Source: a virus. From it: a stretch of DNA of 64,000 bases. Positions 34,586 to 42,385 of the stretch are shown here, one piece after another. Every line of letters begins with the position of its first letter. Positions within the stretch are counted from its first letter, which is position 1. The position numbers and the translations under genes are program-made. The stretch spans positions 51,145 to 115,144 of IMG/VR virus record IMGVR_UViG_3300020193_000004. One strand, given 5' to 3'. The notes under the pieces are model-generated. The model saw nothing but the letters and a program-made list of their open reading frames with translations. It searched no databases and was not told where the DNA came from.

Positions 34586-34783
34586 TCACGCAAGCGCGCG
34601 GCCCAGCGCAATGCCTCCCACGCCCGAGATCCCGCCGATCCCGGCCCCCGTGAGGGCGCCGCGGAGGCGGTGCCCCTTCTCCTCCGTGGCGGCCCCGTAC
34701 GCGGCACCGGCGAGTGCACCGAGTCCGCCGAAGGTGGCGGCCGCGCGCACCGGGTTCACTCCCGCACTGGCGGTCTTGAACAT
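34586..34783 (-). CDS. Small glycine-zipper protein with MFKTAS start
   Basis: A 65-residue protein. GAGGAGG stands six bases before the ATG at 34783, eleven bases after the previous stop. It starts MFKTASAGVNPVR, the same leader as 1098-1508 and 53354-54193. The rest is a glycine zipper (FGGLGALAGAAYGAAT, then GALTGAGIGGISGVGGIALG) with a short basic loop KGHRLRG between two hydrophobic halves. The same loop type occurs in 13231-14094 (KGNRLKG) and 38154-41222 (GHGLRG). Probably a membrane-inserting virion protein. Confidence 0.7.
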   Translation of the reverse strand: MFKTASAGVNPVRAAATFGGLGALAGAAYGAATEEKGHRLRGALTGAGIGGISGVGGIALGRALA

Positions 34784-34794
34784 GGTGAACCTCC

Positions 34795-37584
34795 TCAGAG
34801 TTTGTAGGTCTTGAGCCCCTTGAGCCCGGTGATGACCTCCTCGAGGGACGTCATCGCGCGGACCGCGGCGGTCTTGGGGATGGACTGCAGGCCGAGCTGG
34901 GTAGCGAAGACCAAGCTGGCGAGCTTGCTCTGGGTCTCCTCGAGCTCGGGGATCGCGTTGACGAAGTCCTGTACGTTCTCGGCGTTGATGAAGCCGAGGG
35001 AGAGCAGGGTGTCGAGCGAGTCGACGCCGGCCAGGGCCTTCGCCTCCTTGTACAGCTCGATGGCCATGGCCTCCTTGAGGAGGCACACCGGCTTGGGCAC
35101 CGGCCCCCTGGTAGTGGCGATGTCCGCCACCGCGTCGGCGAAGGCCTCCTTCACGATGGCCGGGTCGGGCGACAGGGTGCGCAGGCCGTAGATACGTACA
35201 GGCTCCCCGGTCATGGCCGCCTTCTCCATCAGGGCGACGGAGAGGTTCTGGGGCACACCCGCGGCCGCGAGGTAGAAGATCGCGTCCGGCACGCCGTAGT
35301 CGCCCGAGCCGACCTTCTCGAAGACGGGGCCGGTGAGCTTCGCGCCCTGGAGCCCGCCGTAGCCGTCGGTCCAGGCGCGGATGACCGCGGAGCTGGAGAA
35401 GGAAGCAATCTTGGCGGGCATCATCGGATCGGCGCCTGCGCCCATCAGCTCGACCTGCCCGTTCAGGGGCATCCAGACGTAGTCGGCCGGCATCGCGATC
35501 TCGGTGGGGCTGGTCGCGATCGGGCGGCGGATGCCGTCGCTCGGGGTGATCTGGACCTCCATCCCCTCCATCGTCTGCGCGGCGTAGTAGCGCACGCCCT
35601 CGACGCTCACCGCGGTCATCACCGTGAACGGGATGGTGGCGATGATGCCCTTGCCGTCGGTCTTGTAGAAGACGCCGAGGCCGCGGGGTTCGGACTGCCC
35701 GCCAGGCAGGTTGTAGCTGACGCCCACCAGCACGCCGGCGATGTCCGGCTGCAGGGCGAAGGCGCTGCCGTTGGTGAAGAGCTTGGTCGGCGTCGTCTGC
35801 CCGGTGCGCGGGTCGAAGAGCGTCGGGATGACGTAGCCGACGAGCTCGTTGCCGGTGCTGGCCTCGTGGACCTTGTAGGTACCGAAGCCCTCGACGGGCT
35901 GCACCTGCTCCTCGAGGGGGTCGGGCTCCGCCTCGACACCGGTCATCGTGGCCACGCCCTGCTGGTCGGCGGTCTGGAGGGCCTCGGGCGGGAGGGTCTG
36001 CTGGGCCTGCGCCTGCGACATCTCCTGCTGCTGGGGCTGCACGCCATCCGGCGCCGCGGCCCACTTCACCAGGTAGCCGAACTCGGTGGGGCGCACCTGC
36101 ACGACGTCGAACCGGCCACGCGACGCGAGCTTCGTCGCGCCCTGGACGGTCATGCGGGTGCCTACGCCCTTCGAGGCGATCTTGTTCAGCGCGGCCATGG
36201 TCGAGGGGCAGATGGGCAGGAGGTCAGCGACCGCCGCGTCCTTGTACATCTCCTCGAAGACGGCGAAGTCGCTCGCGCGGACGGTGCCGGCGATCTTGGT
36301 CGAGAGGTTCACGGAGCTCTCCTTGACGATGAAGTCTCGAATGTGGCCGGCTGCACGACGGAACGGAGACAGTACGCGGTCACGTGCAGCACCGACCTCC
36401 GACTTCGCCGCGCTCATACCACCTGCGACCGCGGCATGTCCTGCCTCCTGCGCCAAGGGAGTCACGTGAGGTGCCACTGCGGCAACCGCGGCGTCTGCCA
36501 TGTTCTTCCCGACTTCTCGGGAGAGGGGGGCGATGTGCGGGGCCAGCGCCTTAACCGTGGCGTTGGCGTACTCGTCTCCGACCATCCTGGCGCGGGTCTT
36601 GATGAAGTCGTCCAGGTGCCCGAGAGCGGCAGGTGCGTAGTGGGCTGCTGCGCCGGCGCCGAGACCAAGCACGCCACCCTTCGCGGCACCGACGAGTGCA
36701 CGGTGACGCGCGAGCTGGTTGCCGAGTTCCTTGCTGCGATCGGCGTCCTCCTTCTTCATGAGGCCGCGCTGGACAAGGTCGTCCATCCCCATGCGCCCGA
36801 CGTGCTGGCGCTCACGCTCCTTGAGGTACGCCCCGATGCCCCCGAGCGTGGAGCCCCCGAGACTGGTGAGCGCGATGGTGCCGGCGGAGGCCTCCTTCTG
36901 CCGCTCCGAGTACGCATGGGGCATGTGGCCGATCACGGACTTGTGGTGCCAGTCCGGACCGTGCTGCTGCTCCAACGCACGCTGAAGAGGGCCCCAGGAC
37001 CCAACGCTGTCTCCGCCGCAGTAGGCTGCGCGCATCGCGGCTTGTCCGTGCATCCAGTTCATGTAGTGCCTGTCCAGCTCGGCGCTGTGCTGCTGCAGAA
37101 ACGCCTTCTCTTCGGCCGAGCCTTCCGCGTGCCGCATCAACTGCTGCTGCAACGGGTTGTACTTCTTCTCCTTCACTTCCCACACGGGGTGCAGATCCTT
37201 GGCGAACTGCTTGGCGTCGACCATGAACCGGTGCGGACGGATGTTGCGGACGTAGGGGCGTACCTGATCTTCCGGAATGCCCGAGGCGGCTGAGACCTGG
37301 GCCACGTAGGCGGAGGGGGCCTCGCTCTCCATGAGCTTCCTGGTAAGAAAGCTACCGATCCCGGCGTGCTTGTCCACCTCCGCAGAGGCCTCCTTCCCGA
37401 TGTCTGGGAAGCGGGCGTGGACGGCGTCCTGGACCTGCTTCTTCTCCGCGGGTGTGCCGTGTTGCGCGACGCGGGCGAGCGCGTTGCGGGCATGAGCAAG
37501 ATCGTGCACGGGGTACTTCCTCTTCTCGGGGAGGGCGAACGCCCCATCTGAGAGGCTATTCCGCTGTTGCGTTGTCAGATCCAT
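34795..37584 (-). CDS. Large multidomain virion protein with N-terminal 'LTTQQRN' domain and many K-x-A-S motifs
   Basis: A 929-residue protein. Residues 1-60 form a conserved phage unit: LTTQQRNSLSDGAFALP, YPVHDLAHARNALARVAQHG and a basic helix. The part to ~430 is helical, with a hydrophobic Gly/Ala segment (LVGAAKGGVLGLGAGAAAHY). Residues ~520-560 are a Gln-rich linker (PQQQEMSQAQAQQ). The C-terminal ~350 residues are beta-rich (ELVGYVIPTLFDPRTGQTTP) and then helical. K-x-A-S appears at least six times (GKEAS, QKEAS, NKIAS, TKLAS, AKIAS, SKLAS). Its start overlaps the HNH gene by 29 bases. No enzyme motif is seen; a structural or injected protein is likely. Confidence 0.65.
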   Translation of the reverse strand: MDLTTQQRNSLSDGAFALPEKRKYPVHDLAHARNALARVAQHGTPAEKKQVQDAVHARFPDIGKEASAEVDKHAGIGSFLTRKLMESEAPSAYVAQVSAASGIPEDQVRPYVRNIRPHRFMVDAKQFAKDLHPVWEVKEKKYNPLQQQLMRHAEGSAEEKAFLQQHSAELDRHYMNWMHGQAAMRAAYCGGDSVGSWGPLQRALEQQHGPDWHHKSVIGHMPHAYSERQKEASAGTIALTSLGGSTLGGIGAYLKERERQHVGRMGMDDLVQRGLMKKEDADRSKELGNQLARHRALVGAAKGGVLGLGAGAAAHYAPAALGHLDDFIKTRARMVGDEYANATVKALAPHIAPLSREVGKNMADAAVAAVAPHVTPLAQEAGHAAVAGGMSAAKSEVGAARDRVLSPFRRAAGHIRDFIVKESSVNLSTKIAGTVRASDFAVFEEMYKDAAVADLLPICPSTMAALNKIASKGVGTRMTVQGATKLASRGRFDVVQVRPTEFGYLVKWAAAPDGVQPQQQEMSQAQAQQTLPPEALQTADQQGVATMTGVEAEPDPLEEQVQPVEGFGTYKVHEASTGNELVGYVIPTLFDPRTGQTTPTKLFTNGSAFALQPDIAGVLVGVSYNLPGGQSEPRGLGVFYKTDGKGIIATIPFTVMTAVSVEGVRYYAAQTMEGMEVQITPSDGIRRPIATSPTEIAMPADYVWMPLNGQVELMGAGADPMMPAKIASFSSSAVIRAWTDGYGGLQGAKLTGPVFEKVGSGDYGVPDAIFYLAAAGVPQNLSVALMEKAAMTGEPVRIYGLRTLSPDPAIVKEAFADAVADIATTRGPVPKPVCLLKEAMAIELYKEAKALAGVDSLDTLLSLGFINAENVQDFVNAIPELEETQSKLASLVFATQLGLQSIPKTAAVRAMTSLEEVITGLKGLKTYKL

Positions 37585-38026
37585 GGGACGTCTCCAGATA
37601 CGCGATCATCTTCCTCAGCAGCACGGGGCTGTCTCGGATCGACCCGAGCACCCGATTACACCGATTGCACAGCCACCCACGAAACGTCCCGCTTGCGTGG
37701 CAGTGGTCGAACACGACCTTACCGGACTCTCCGCACAGCTCACAAGCGGCTGGACGCGGGCGCCCGGCAAGAGCCACACGCGCCGCTTCCTGCCGGGCTT
37801 TGAACTGCTGTTGCCGGCGTTGTGCTCCCTCAGGGTCGGCCGAGCGGCGGCGACGCTGCGCCTCCCGATCGAGATCTCGAACTCGTTCCTGGTTCTGCTC
37901 CCGGTGTCGATCGCGAGCAGCCCTGACTTTGTCCGGGTGGCGCTCTCGGTACCTACGCGCTTGCTCTGCGACCTTGTCGGGATTCTGCTTCCGCCATGCC
38001 TTGACCACTGCGTAGTCGCCAGACAT
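37556..38026 (-). CDS. Endonuclease VII-like HNH nuclease, probable free-standing homing endonuclease
   Basis: A 156-residue protein. The C-terminal ~55 residues carry CELCGESGKVVFDHCHASG, then FRGWLCNRCNRVLG and a final LLRKMIAYLET. This is the recombination endonuclease VII pattern: a four-cysteine zinc site, catalytic D-H-x-H, then R-G-x-L-C-x2-C-N. The N-terminal ~90 residues are very basic helices with two copies of a 'NPDKV / HPDKV' unit (KQNPDKVAEQARRYRERHPD), probably DNA-contacting. It lies between two structural genes and overlaps the downstream gene by 29 bases. A fragment of that gene's N-terminal domain lies upstream, which suggests insertion. A genuine junction-resolving role cannot be excluded. 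Confidence 0.8.
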   Translation of the reverse strand: MSGDYAVVKAWRKQNPDKVAEQARRYRERHPDKVRAARDRHREQNQERVRDLDREAQRRRRSADPEGAQRRQQQFKARQEAARVALAGRPRPAACELCGESGKVVFDHCHASGTFRGWLCNRCNRVLGSIRDSPVLLRKMIAYLETSHGSDNATAE

Positions 38027-38070
38027 CGACCACCTCCATAAGTCATGGAGATGATAACCCTCGGCTCCGC

Positions 38071-38154
38071 GTCATGGATGGGGTAGCGCCGCCCAGGAAG
38101 CGCGAAGGCACCCTCACCGAGGTTGTTGCGCTGGTCCGTGGTGAGCTCGGACAT
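38071..38154 (-). pseudogene. Truncated copy of the 'LTTDQRN' N-terminal domain
   Basis: From the ATG at 38154, overlapping the previous stop, 28 codons read MSELTTDQRNNLGEGAFALP followed by YPIHD. They match the first ~28 residues of the gene at 34795-37584 (LTTQQRN...GAFALP...YPVHD). After that the similarity ends and the HNH gene starts ~45 bases further on. It is either a relic left by endonuclease insertion or a 5' flank carried in with it. The two copies differ clearly in DNA sequence, so this is not a recent duplication. Confidence 0.6.
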
Positions 38155-41100
38155 CAGCGACCTCCCAGGGTCGGCTGCGGCGCGGGCTCGGGGTTGCGCT
38201 TCTTGAGGAAGTGACGGATGCCAAGAGCCCCGGCAGCCCCAGCAGCCGCGACCCCAGCCCCGAGCACGGCATTGCGCCTGGTCAGGTGCCTGGCGAACCC
38301 ACCTGCAGCAGGCGCCGCCGCGTGCGCGGCCTCCGCAACAACCGGGGCCGCGTGCGACGCCGCCGCTGCCGGCACAGGCGTGTGAACGGGCGCAGGCGTG
38401 TGCACGGGTGCTGCAGGCGGTGGTACCGGCTTCGGAGGTGCTGCTGCAGGCGCAGACGGTGCTGCAGGTGCAACGTCGGAGATCTGCGGGGTCGCAGCCG
38501 GCTGCCGACTGTGGACACGGTCCTGGAGCTTCTGGTATCGATCGGCCACGCGGTTCAGACGCTGCGCCTTGTCAGCATCGCCTGCGGCAGCAGCGGCGGC
38601 GGCGTGTGCACGTAGCTCCTTCGCGCTACCTGTTAGCTCCCTCGCGGAAATGACCGTCTTGCCCCTCCGGACTTGCGCGGCACCCGCATCCGCGGCCTGC
38701 TGCACCGCTGGTGCGTGAGAGATCTGCGGGGTCGCAGCGGCTGGCGTCGGTGCAGCCGGTCGAGGTGCCGTGGGCTCCGCGGTCCAATGTCCGTCATAGG
38801 CAGCCGCGATGTCCTGACCCGTGTTGATGTGCGCCGGAGAAGGGTTCTTCTTTACATGCTCCCCCCACTCGTTCACAGCTCGAGAGACCTGTGCACGCCG
38901 AGCCTCCTGCGCAGCGTTGTGCTGTGCCGCCGCCTGCGCCTCCTGCGCTGCTTGTGCCTGCTGCGCACGCGCCAGCTGCGCCGGGGCCAGCCTCTGCGAG
39001 TTCTCTACGGCAACCGCAGGCGCCTGGGCCGCACGACGGGCCGCTTCCCGTGCCTGCAGCTCTGCTCCGGTGAGCGCCTCCTTCACGAAGAAGGCACGGA
39101 TGCTCGCCATCTTGGATGCTTCGGACATGGGCGCCCCACAGCTCGAGCAGTGACCGGTGTTCCCGACAGTACCCGTACCGCAGTACGCGCACTTGTACTT
39201 CTGCGGGGCGGCCGGGGACGACGACGACGACGAGCGGTCGCCGTAGTGGTGGTGCTCCGTCCGTGCAGGACGAAGCGCGTTGGAGATGACCGCGGCCTGG
39301 AGAGCATGCCGGTGGCGCCGCTCCTCGCCAGCGACGCCCTCGATCGCATGCCGGATCGCCTGGTGTGCCTCGTCCCTCTCCGCCGCCGGTCCTGCGGTGT
39401 TGACTCGCTTCCACTTTGCGATGGCCGCGTCATCGGATGCCTTCATGCCCCCGCCGATGAGCGCGCCGCCGAGACCGCCCACCACAGCCCCCAGCGCGGC
39501 CCCGCGGAGCCCGTGCCCGCGCCCGCCGTGCATTCCTGCGAGAGCTCCCGTGAGGAGGCCGAGTCCACCGCCGACACCCCCGCCGGTCGTCAGCGCGGTA
39601 CCGAGATCAGTCTGCTTTTCCTTCGCCTTCTTCCTGCCGTAGTCGATGACCGCCTTCTCCCGATCACCTTGGCTGACTGCGGCAGAGGCGAGGTAGTCAC
39701 GTCCGGGGTGGCTGGCTCCGAAGACCGCGGCGCCCTTCTCGCCAGCGGGCATCGCCGGTGACATCGGCATGGGCTGCGCTGCCGGGACCGTCTGTGGGTC
39801 CGGAGCGGTCGGTGCGGGCTGCATCGCATCGGCGATCTGGGGAACTGGTTGTTCCTGCGTGGCGGCAGGCGGGGCCGCCGCGGACGGATCGCGCTGCTTG
39901 AGTAGGTACTGGTTCGTCTCGTGCGTGCTCGCGATGCCCATCAGCAGGTCGTCGATCCCAAGGGAGAGCCCGCCGCCCTGGTCGAGGGAGCTGTAGGCCT
40001 CGAACAGGGTTGCCTGGAGCTCTCCCTCAGCGATGAGCGCCGCCTCGAAGATGCTGCCCGCGCCCTGCATCCACTGCTGGGAGCGGGCGGAGGCCTCGGC
40101 GAAGATCGTGCCGGGGTCCAGGCTCTGGTTGCCACCGTGCCCGACGATGCGCTCCGCCACGCTGTCGAACTCCTCCCGCACACCCTCGTACAGGCGCGTG
40201 AAGAGCTGGTGGTCTGAGTACGACGCCTCGCCCTGGCTGGTCCAGTGGGCGAAGTAGTAGAGCTGGTGGAGCGCGAAGAGCGTCGAGAGTACGGGGGCCA
40301 GTGAGGATGCGACGGCGTCCGGCACGGGGGTCGGGGTGTGCTCGGCGGCCTTCTCCGGCCCAGCTTCTCGAAGACGCTCCTCGATCCGCCCCAGTCGAGA
40401 CTTCAAGCCTGACCTGAACCCATAGTGTCCCGCGGCCGCACCCAGTGCCATCGAGCCGAGAGCGATCGGAAGGTCTGCCGCGCCAAGACGCGGACCGAAG
40501 TGAGAGGCGATGCCCATCCCCAAGGCGCCTCCCGCAGCCCCCGGAAGCGTCGCCGTGCGGCTCGCGAGCTGCTGCTCGACACGCTCCTTCTCGGCCAGCA
40601 GCTCCTCGCGCGTCATGGAGCCTACGAGTCTCGGCGTACCTACAAGTGCCGGCCCCCCGACCTTGGTGGCGGCACCAGCCAGCGGGATGGGCGCCGCGCT
40701 GATCTTGTTGAGGCCCATCGCCGGCTCGGTGACGCGGCCGAAGCCGTTGCGCTGCTGGTAGGGCGGGTAGAGCGAGTCCAGCAGCCCGGGCGAGCTCGGC
40801 ATGCTGGTGGCGTCGGTGTCGAAGATCGCCGGGTTCAGCATGGCCTGCTGGATGCGCTCCTCGGTCAGCGGGTAGACCTGGCCGCCCGCCTCGAAGATGT
40901 AGAACTTCTGAAGGCGGCGGTTCTCCACGACGATGGGGATGCGGAGGACGTTGCCCGCGTTCGGGAGGTTGTCCTGGGGGCGCGACATCGTGCGGTTCTG
41001 GACCTGCGCGTAGCCCAGCGCGCCGCCGGCCTCGGGGTCCATCCGGTCGAGGACGATCTCGATGTCGTACCGCGTGAGGAAGGGGTTCTCCTTCTGCAGC

Positions 41101-41222
41101 TCGGAGAAGATGTGCGCGGGCCACTTCTTCTCGTCGTCCGGCATACGCGAGATCGCCGACGCGACCTTCGTGGCGAAGAGGTCGTCGGAGGTCTTGAGCT
41201 GGATCAGAAGGGGTTCATGCAT
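38154..41222 (-). CDS. Large virion protein with an internal Dps/ferritin-like domain
   Basis: A 1,022-residue mosaic. Residues ~305-445 match Dps: H326-W, H338, D353 and E357 in HQLYYFAHWTSQGEASYSDH and FDSVAERI. Spacings 12, 15 and 4 are exactly those of Dps ferroxidase ligands. Upstream is an N-terminal alpha/beta part and a Gly/Ala segment (~226-266). Downstream come a Pro/Ala linker, a glycine zipper (TGGGVGGGLGLLTGALAG), a zinc ribbon (KCAYCGTG...HCSSCGAPM), an Ala/Gln-rich helix, Pro-rich repeats (PAPVHTPVPAAAA) and a C-terminal membrane-like helix (VLGAGVAAAGAAGALGI). TKVAS and SKMAS motifs are present. A role in DNA condensation, metal binding or protection of packaged DNA is inferred. 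Confidence 0.75.
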   Translation of the reverse strand: MHEPLLIQLKTSDDLFATKVASAISRMPDDEKKWPAHIFSELQKENPFLTRYDIEIVLDRMDPEAGGALGYAQVQNRTMSRPQDNLPNAGNVLRIPIVVENRRLQKFYIFEAGGQVYPLTEERIQQAMLNPAIFDTDATSMPSSPGLLDSLYPPYQQRNGFGRVTEPAMGLNKISAAPIPLAGAATKVGGPALVGTPRLVGSMTREELLAEKERVEQQLASRTATLPGAAGGALGMGIASHFGPRLGAADLPIALGSMALGAAAGHYGFRSGLKSRLGRIEERLREAGPEKAAEHTPTPVPDAVASSLAPVLSTLFALHQLYYFAHWTSQGEASYSDHQLFTRLYEGVREEFDSVAERIVGHGGNQSLDPGTIFAEASARSQQWMQGAGSIFEAALIAEGELQATLFEAYSSLDQGGGLSLGIDDLLMGIASTHETNQYLLKQRDPSAAAPPAATQEQPVPQIADAMQPAPTAPDPQTVPAAQPMPMSPAMPAGEKGAAVFGASHPGRDYLASAAVSQGDREKAVIDYGRKKAKEKQTDLGTALTTGGGVGGGLGLLTGALAGMHGGRGHGLRGAALGAVVGGLGGALIGGGMKASDDAAIAKWKRVNTAGPAAERDEAHQAIRHAIEGVAGEERRHRHALQAAVISNALRPARTEHHHYGDRSSSSSSPAAPQKYKCAYCGTGTVGNTGHCSSCGAPMSEASKMASIRAFFVKEALTGAELQAREAARRAAQAPAVAVENSQRLAPAQLARAQQAQAAQEAQAAAQHNAAQEARRAQVSRAVNEWGEHVKKNPSPAHINTGQDIAAAYDGHWTAEPTAPRPAAPTPAAATPQISHAPAVQQAADAGAAQVRRGKTVISARELTGSAKELRAHAAAAAAAGDADKAQRLNRVADRYQKLQDRVHSRQPAATPQISDVAPAAPSAPAAAPPKPVPPPAAPVHTPAPVHTPVPAAAASHAAPVVAEAAHAAAPAAGGFARHLTRRNAVLGAGVAAAGAAGALGIRHFLKKRNPEPAPQPTLGGR

Positions 41223-41318
41223 CGAGGGACCTCGCGTAGCAAGCAGCAGGATAACAGGAGGGGGCAGTTCTGGCTCACACCAGGGCGGGGACGAGGGCGG
41301 CGTTCTGGACGATCTCCT
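41223..41318. other. Short gap with a possible 19-codon frame
   Basis: This 96-base gap holds no clear gene. On the minus strand 41334-41275 can encode MGGRVKEIVQNAALVPALV, with GGAG only 11 bases upstream. It may be translated by coupling to the preceding stop, but there is no further support. Confidence 0.2.
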
Positions 41319-41459
41319 TCACCCGCCCGCCCATCGTACCAGGAGCTGGAGCCCCGCAGTGCCCTCGGCGACTTCCCCGGCGACAACGGGGAAGTCGCCG
41401 TTCACGGCGGCGATCATGCAGTCAGCGCACAGTTCGATGCCATCGCGTTCAAGTTCCAT
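41319..41459 (-). CDS. Small hypothetical protein with C-x2-C
   Basis: A 46-residue protein starting MELERDGIELCADCMIAAVN at ATG 41459; GGAGG stands five bases upstream, which favours this over an in-frame start at 41513. It has one C-A-D-C pair followed by NGDFPVVAGEVAEG. Small phage proteins with a 'C.dC...ianGd' phrase are common and uncharacterised. Function unknown. Confidence 0.5.
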   Translation of the reverse strand: MELERDGIELCADCMIAAVNGDFPVVAGEVAEGTAGLQLLVRWAGG

Positions 41460-41555
41460 ATGAGCCTCCGTGCTCACCCTGGAGTAGTAGCCGACCTCCC
41501 CGAGCTGGTTCACTTTTTCAGGGAAGGTGATCGCCGGGCGGCAATGGCAGGTCGC

Positions 41556-41741
41556 CTATCCTTTCCCGGGCTCGGTCTGGGGCGCGGGTCGGCGCTGGAT
41601 CTTCACGTCGTCGAGCGCGGTCACGGCGAGCGAGACCCGCCCCGAGTCGGCCCTCGCGACAAAGACCTCCACGAGGCGACCGTCGGGGCCCGTCAACAGG
41701 ATCGCCTCCCCGGTCTTCAGGGTCAGGGTCAGGCGGCCCAC
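41556..41741 (-). CDS. CsrA-like RNA-binding regulator
   Basis: A 61-residue protein, the same length as E. coli CsrA, starting at GTG 41741 that overlaps the previous stop (TAGTG). The strand order matches CsrA: LTLTLKTGEAILL (CsrA LTRRVGE-), then LVEVFVARADSGRVSLAVTA (CsrA -VTVTVL...VRIGVNAP) and DDVKIQRRP (CsrA -EVSVHREE). The C-terminal Arg of the RNA-binding face is kept; the N-terminal Arg pair is replaced by Leu-Lys. CsrA binds GGA-containing leaders and blocks or stabilises translation, so this one could control phage or host mRNAs. The call rests on pattern and length. Confidence 0.6.
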   Translation of the reverse strand: MGRLTLTLKTGEAILLTGPDGRLVEVFVARADSGRVSLAVTALDDVKIQRRPAPQTEPGKG

Positions 41742-41836
41742 TATAGCGCCCGCAGTGCCGCGATCTCGGTCGCGTAGGTGGTCGCGTCGCGAACGGCATA
41801 ACGCTGGGCGCAAGCAAGGAAGGCGACGATCAGCAC
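41741..41836 (-). CDS. Small hydrophobic peptide upstream of the CsrA-like gene
   Basis: A 31-residue peptide starting VLIVAFLACAQRYAVRDATT at GTG 41836, with AGGAG seven bases upstream. The first 10 residues are hydrophobic. It overlaps the CsrA-like start by one base. The frame also extends upstream without a stop to 41977, but without a ribosome site. It could be a leader peptide coupling translation or a tiny membrane protein. Function unknown. Confidence 0.4.
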   Translation of the reverse strand: MLIVAFLACAQRYAVRDATTYATEIAALRAL

Positions 41837-42016
41837 GGGACTACTCCTGGACAGGCGCGCAGAGCCAGAAAAACGGTTCGCCCCAGCGATGCGGGTCAAA
41901 GCAGTCTCCACGCCCATCCTACCCGACGAGATGTGATCCGCGAGCGTCGCGACCCACGACGGGACCACGCCGGGCACTCGCGCCCGTACTGTCAGTTGCT
42001 CACGATCCTACGCGCG

Positions 42017-42382
42017 TCAGCGACGTTCTCGGCGTCTGCCTTTCTCACCCGTGCCTCCCTGCACGGGCGTATTCATGCCCACGGGGGCGCCCGGCGTGGA
42101 GGTCTCCACGCCGGGCGACAATCCCGGGGCCTCTGGGCCGCCGGGCTCCCAGCCGCCGGGGACGCTCATGCGCAGGGGCAGCATGTCGCCCACGCTGTAG
42201 GAGACAACGACCGACCGGCGGATGCTCCAATCGCGCACGACAAGCCGGGGGAAGGCTTCCTCGACGACCCCCTGGATGCCGCGCAGTAGCACGTTGTCGG
42301 AGAGCAACGGACAGGGTCCGATGCTCTCCGCGAGCTGGACACTCTCGGTGCCATCCGGAGCACGCAGACGGACGGCGACCAC
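42017..42382 (-). CDS. Hypothetical protein downstream of the fibre gene
   Basis: A 121-residue protein starting at GTG 42382 (VAVRLRAPDGTESVQLAESI), three bases after the fibre gene stop. The first ~75 residues are beta-like (VVVSYSVGDMLPLRMSV) and the C-terminus is a Pro/Gly-rich basic tail (TGEKGRRRERR). There is no membrane segment or known motif. A small baseplate- or fibre-associated protein is plausible. About 180 bases between it and the next gene (41837-42016) hold nothing I can support beyond an open frame extending 41741-41836. Confidence 0.5.
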   Translation of the reverse strand: MVAVRLRAPDGTESVQLAESIGPCPLLSDNVLLRGIQGVVEEAFPRLVVRDWSIRRSVVVSYSVGDMLPLRMSVPGGWEPGGPEAPGLSPGVETSTPGAPVGMNTPVQGGTGEKGRRRERR

Positions 42383-42385
42383 GCG

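Noticed and set aside
38154-41222. Dps-like gene as several separate genes or a frameshift fusion
   Set aside because: The frame is continuous for 1,022 codons without internal ribosome sites at domain borders, and low-complexity linkers join the parts as in other proteins here.
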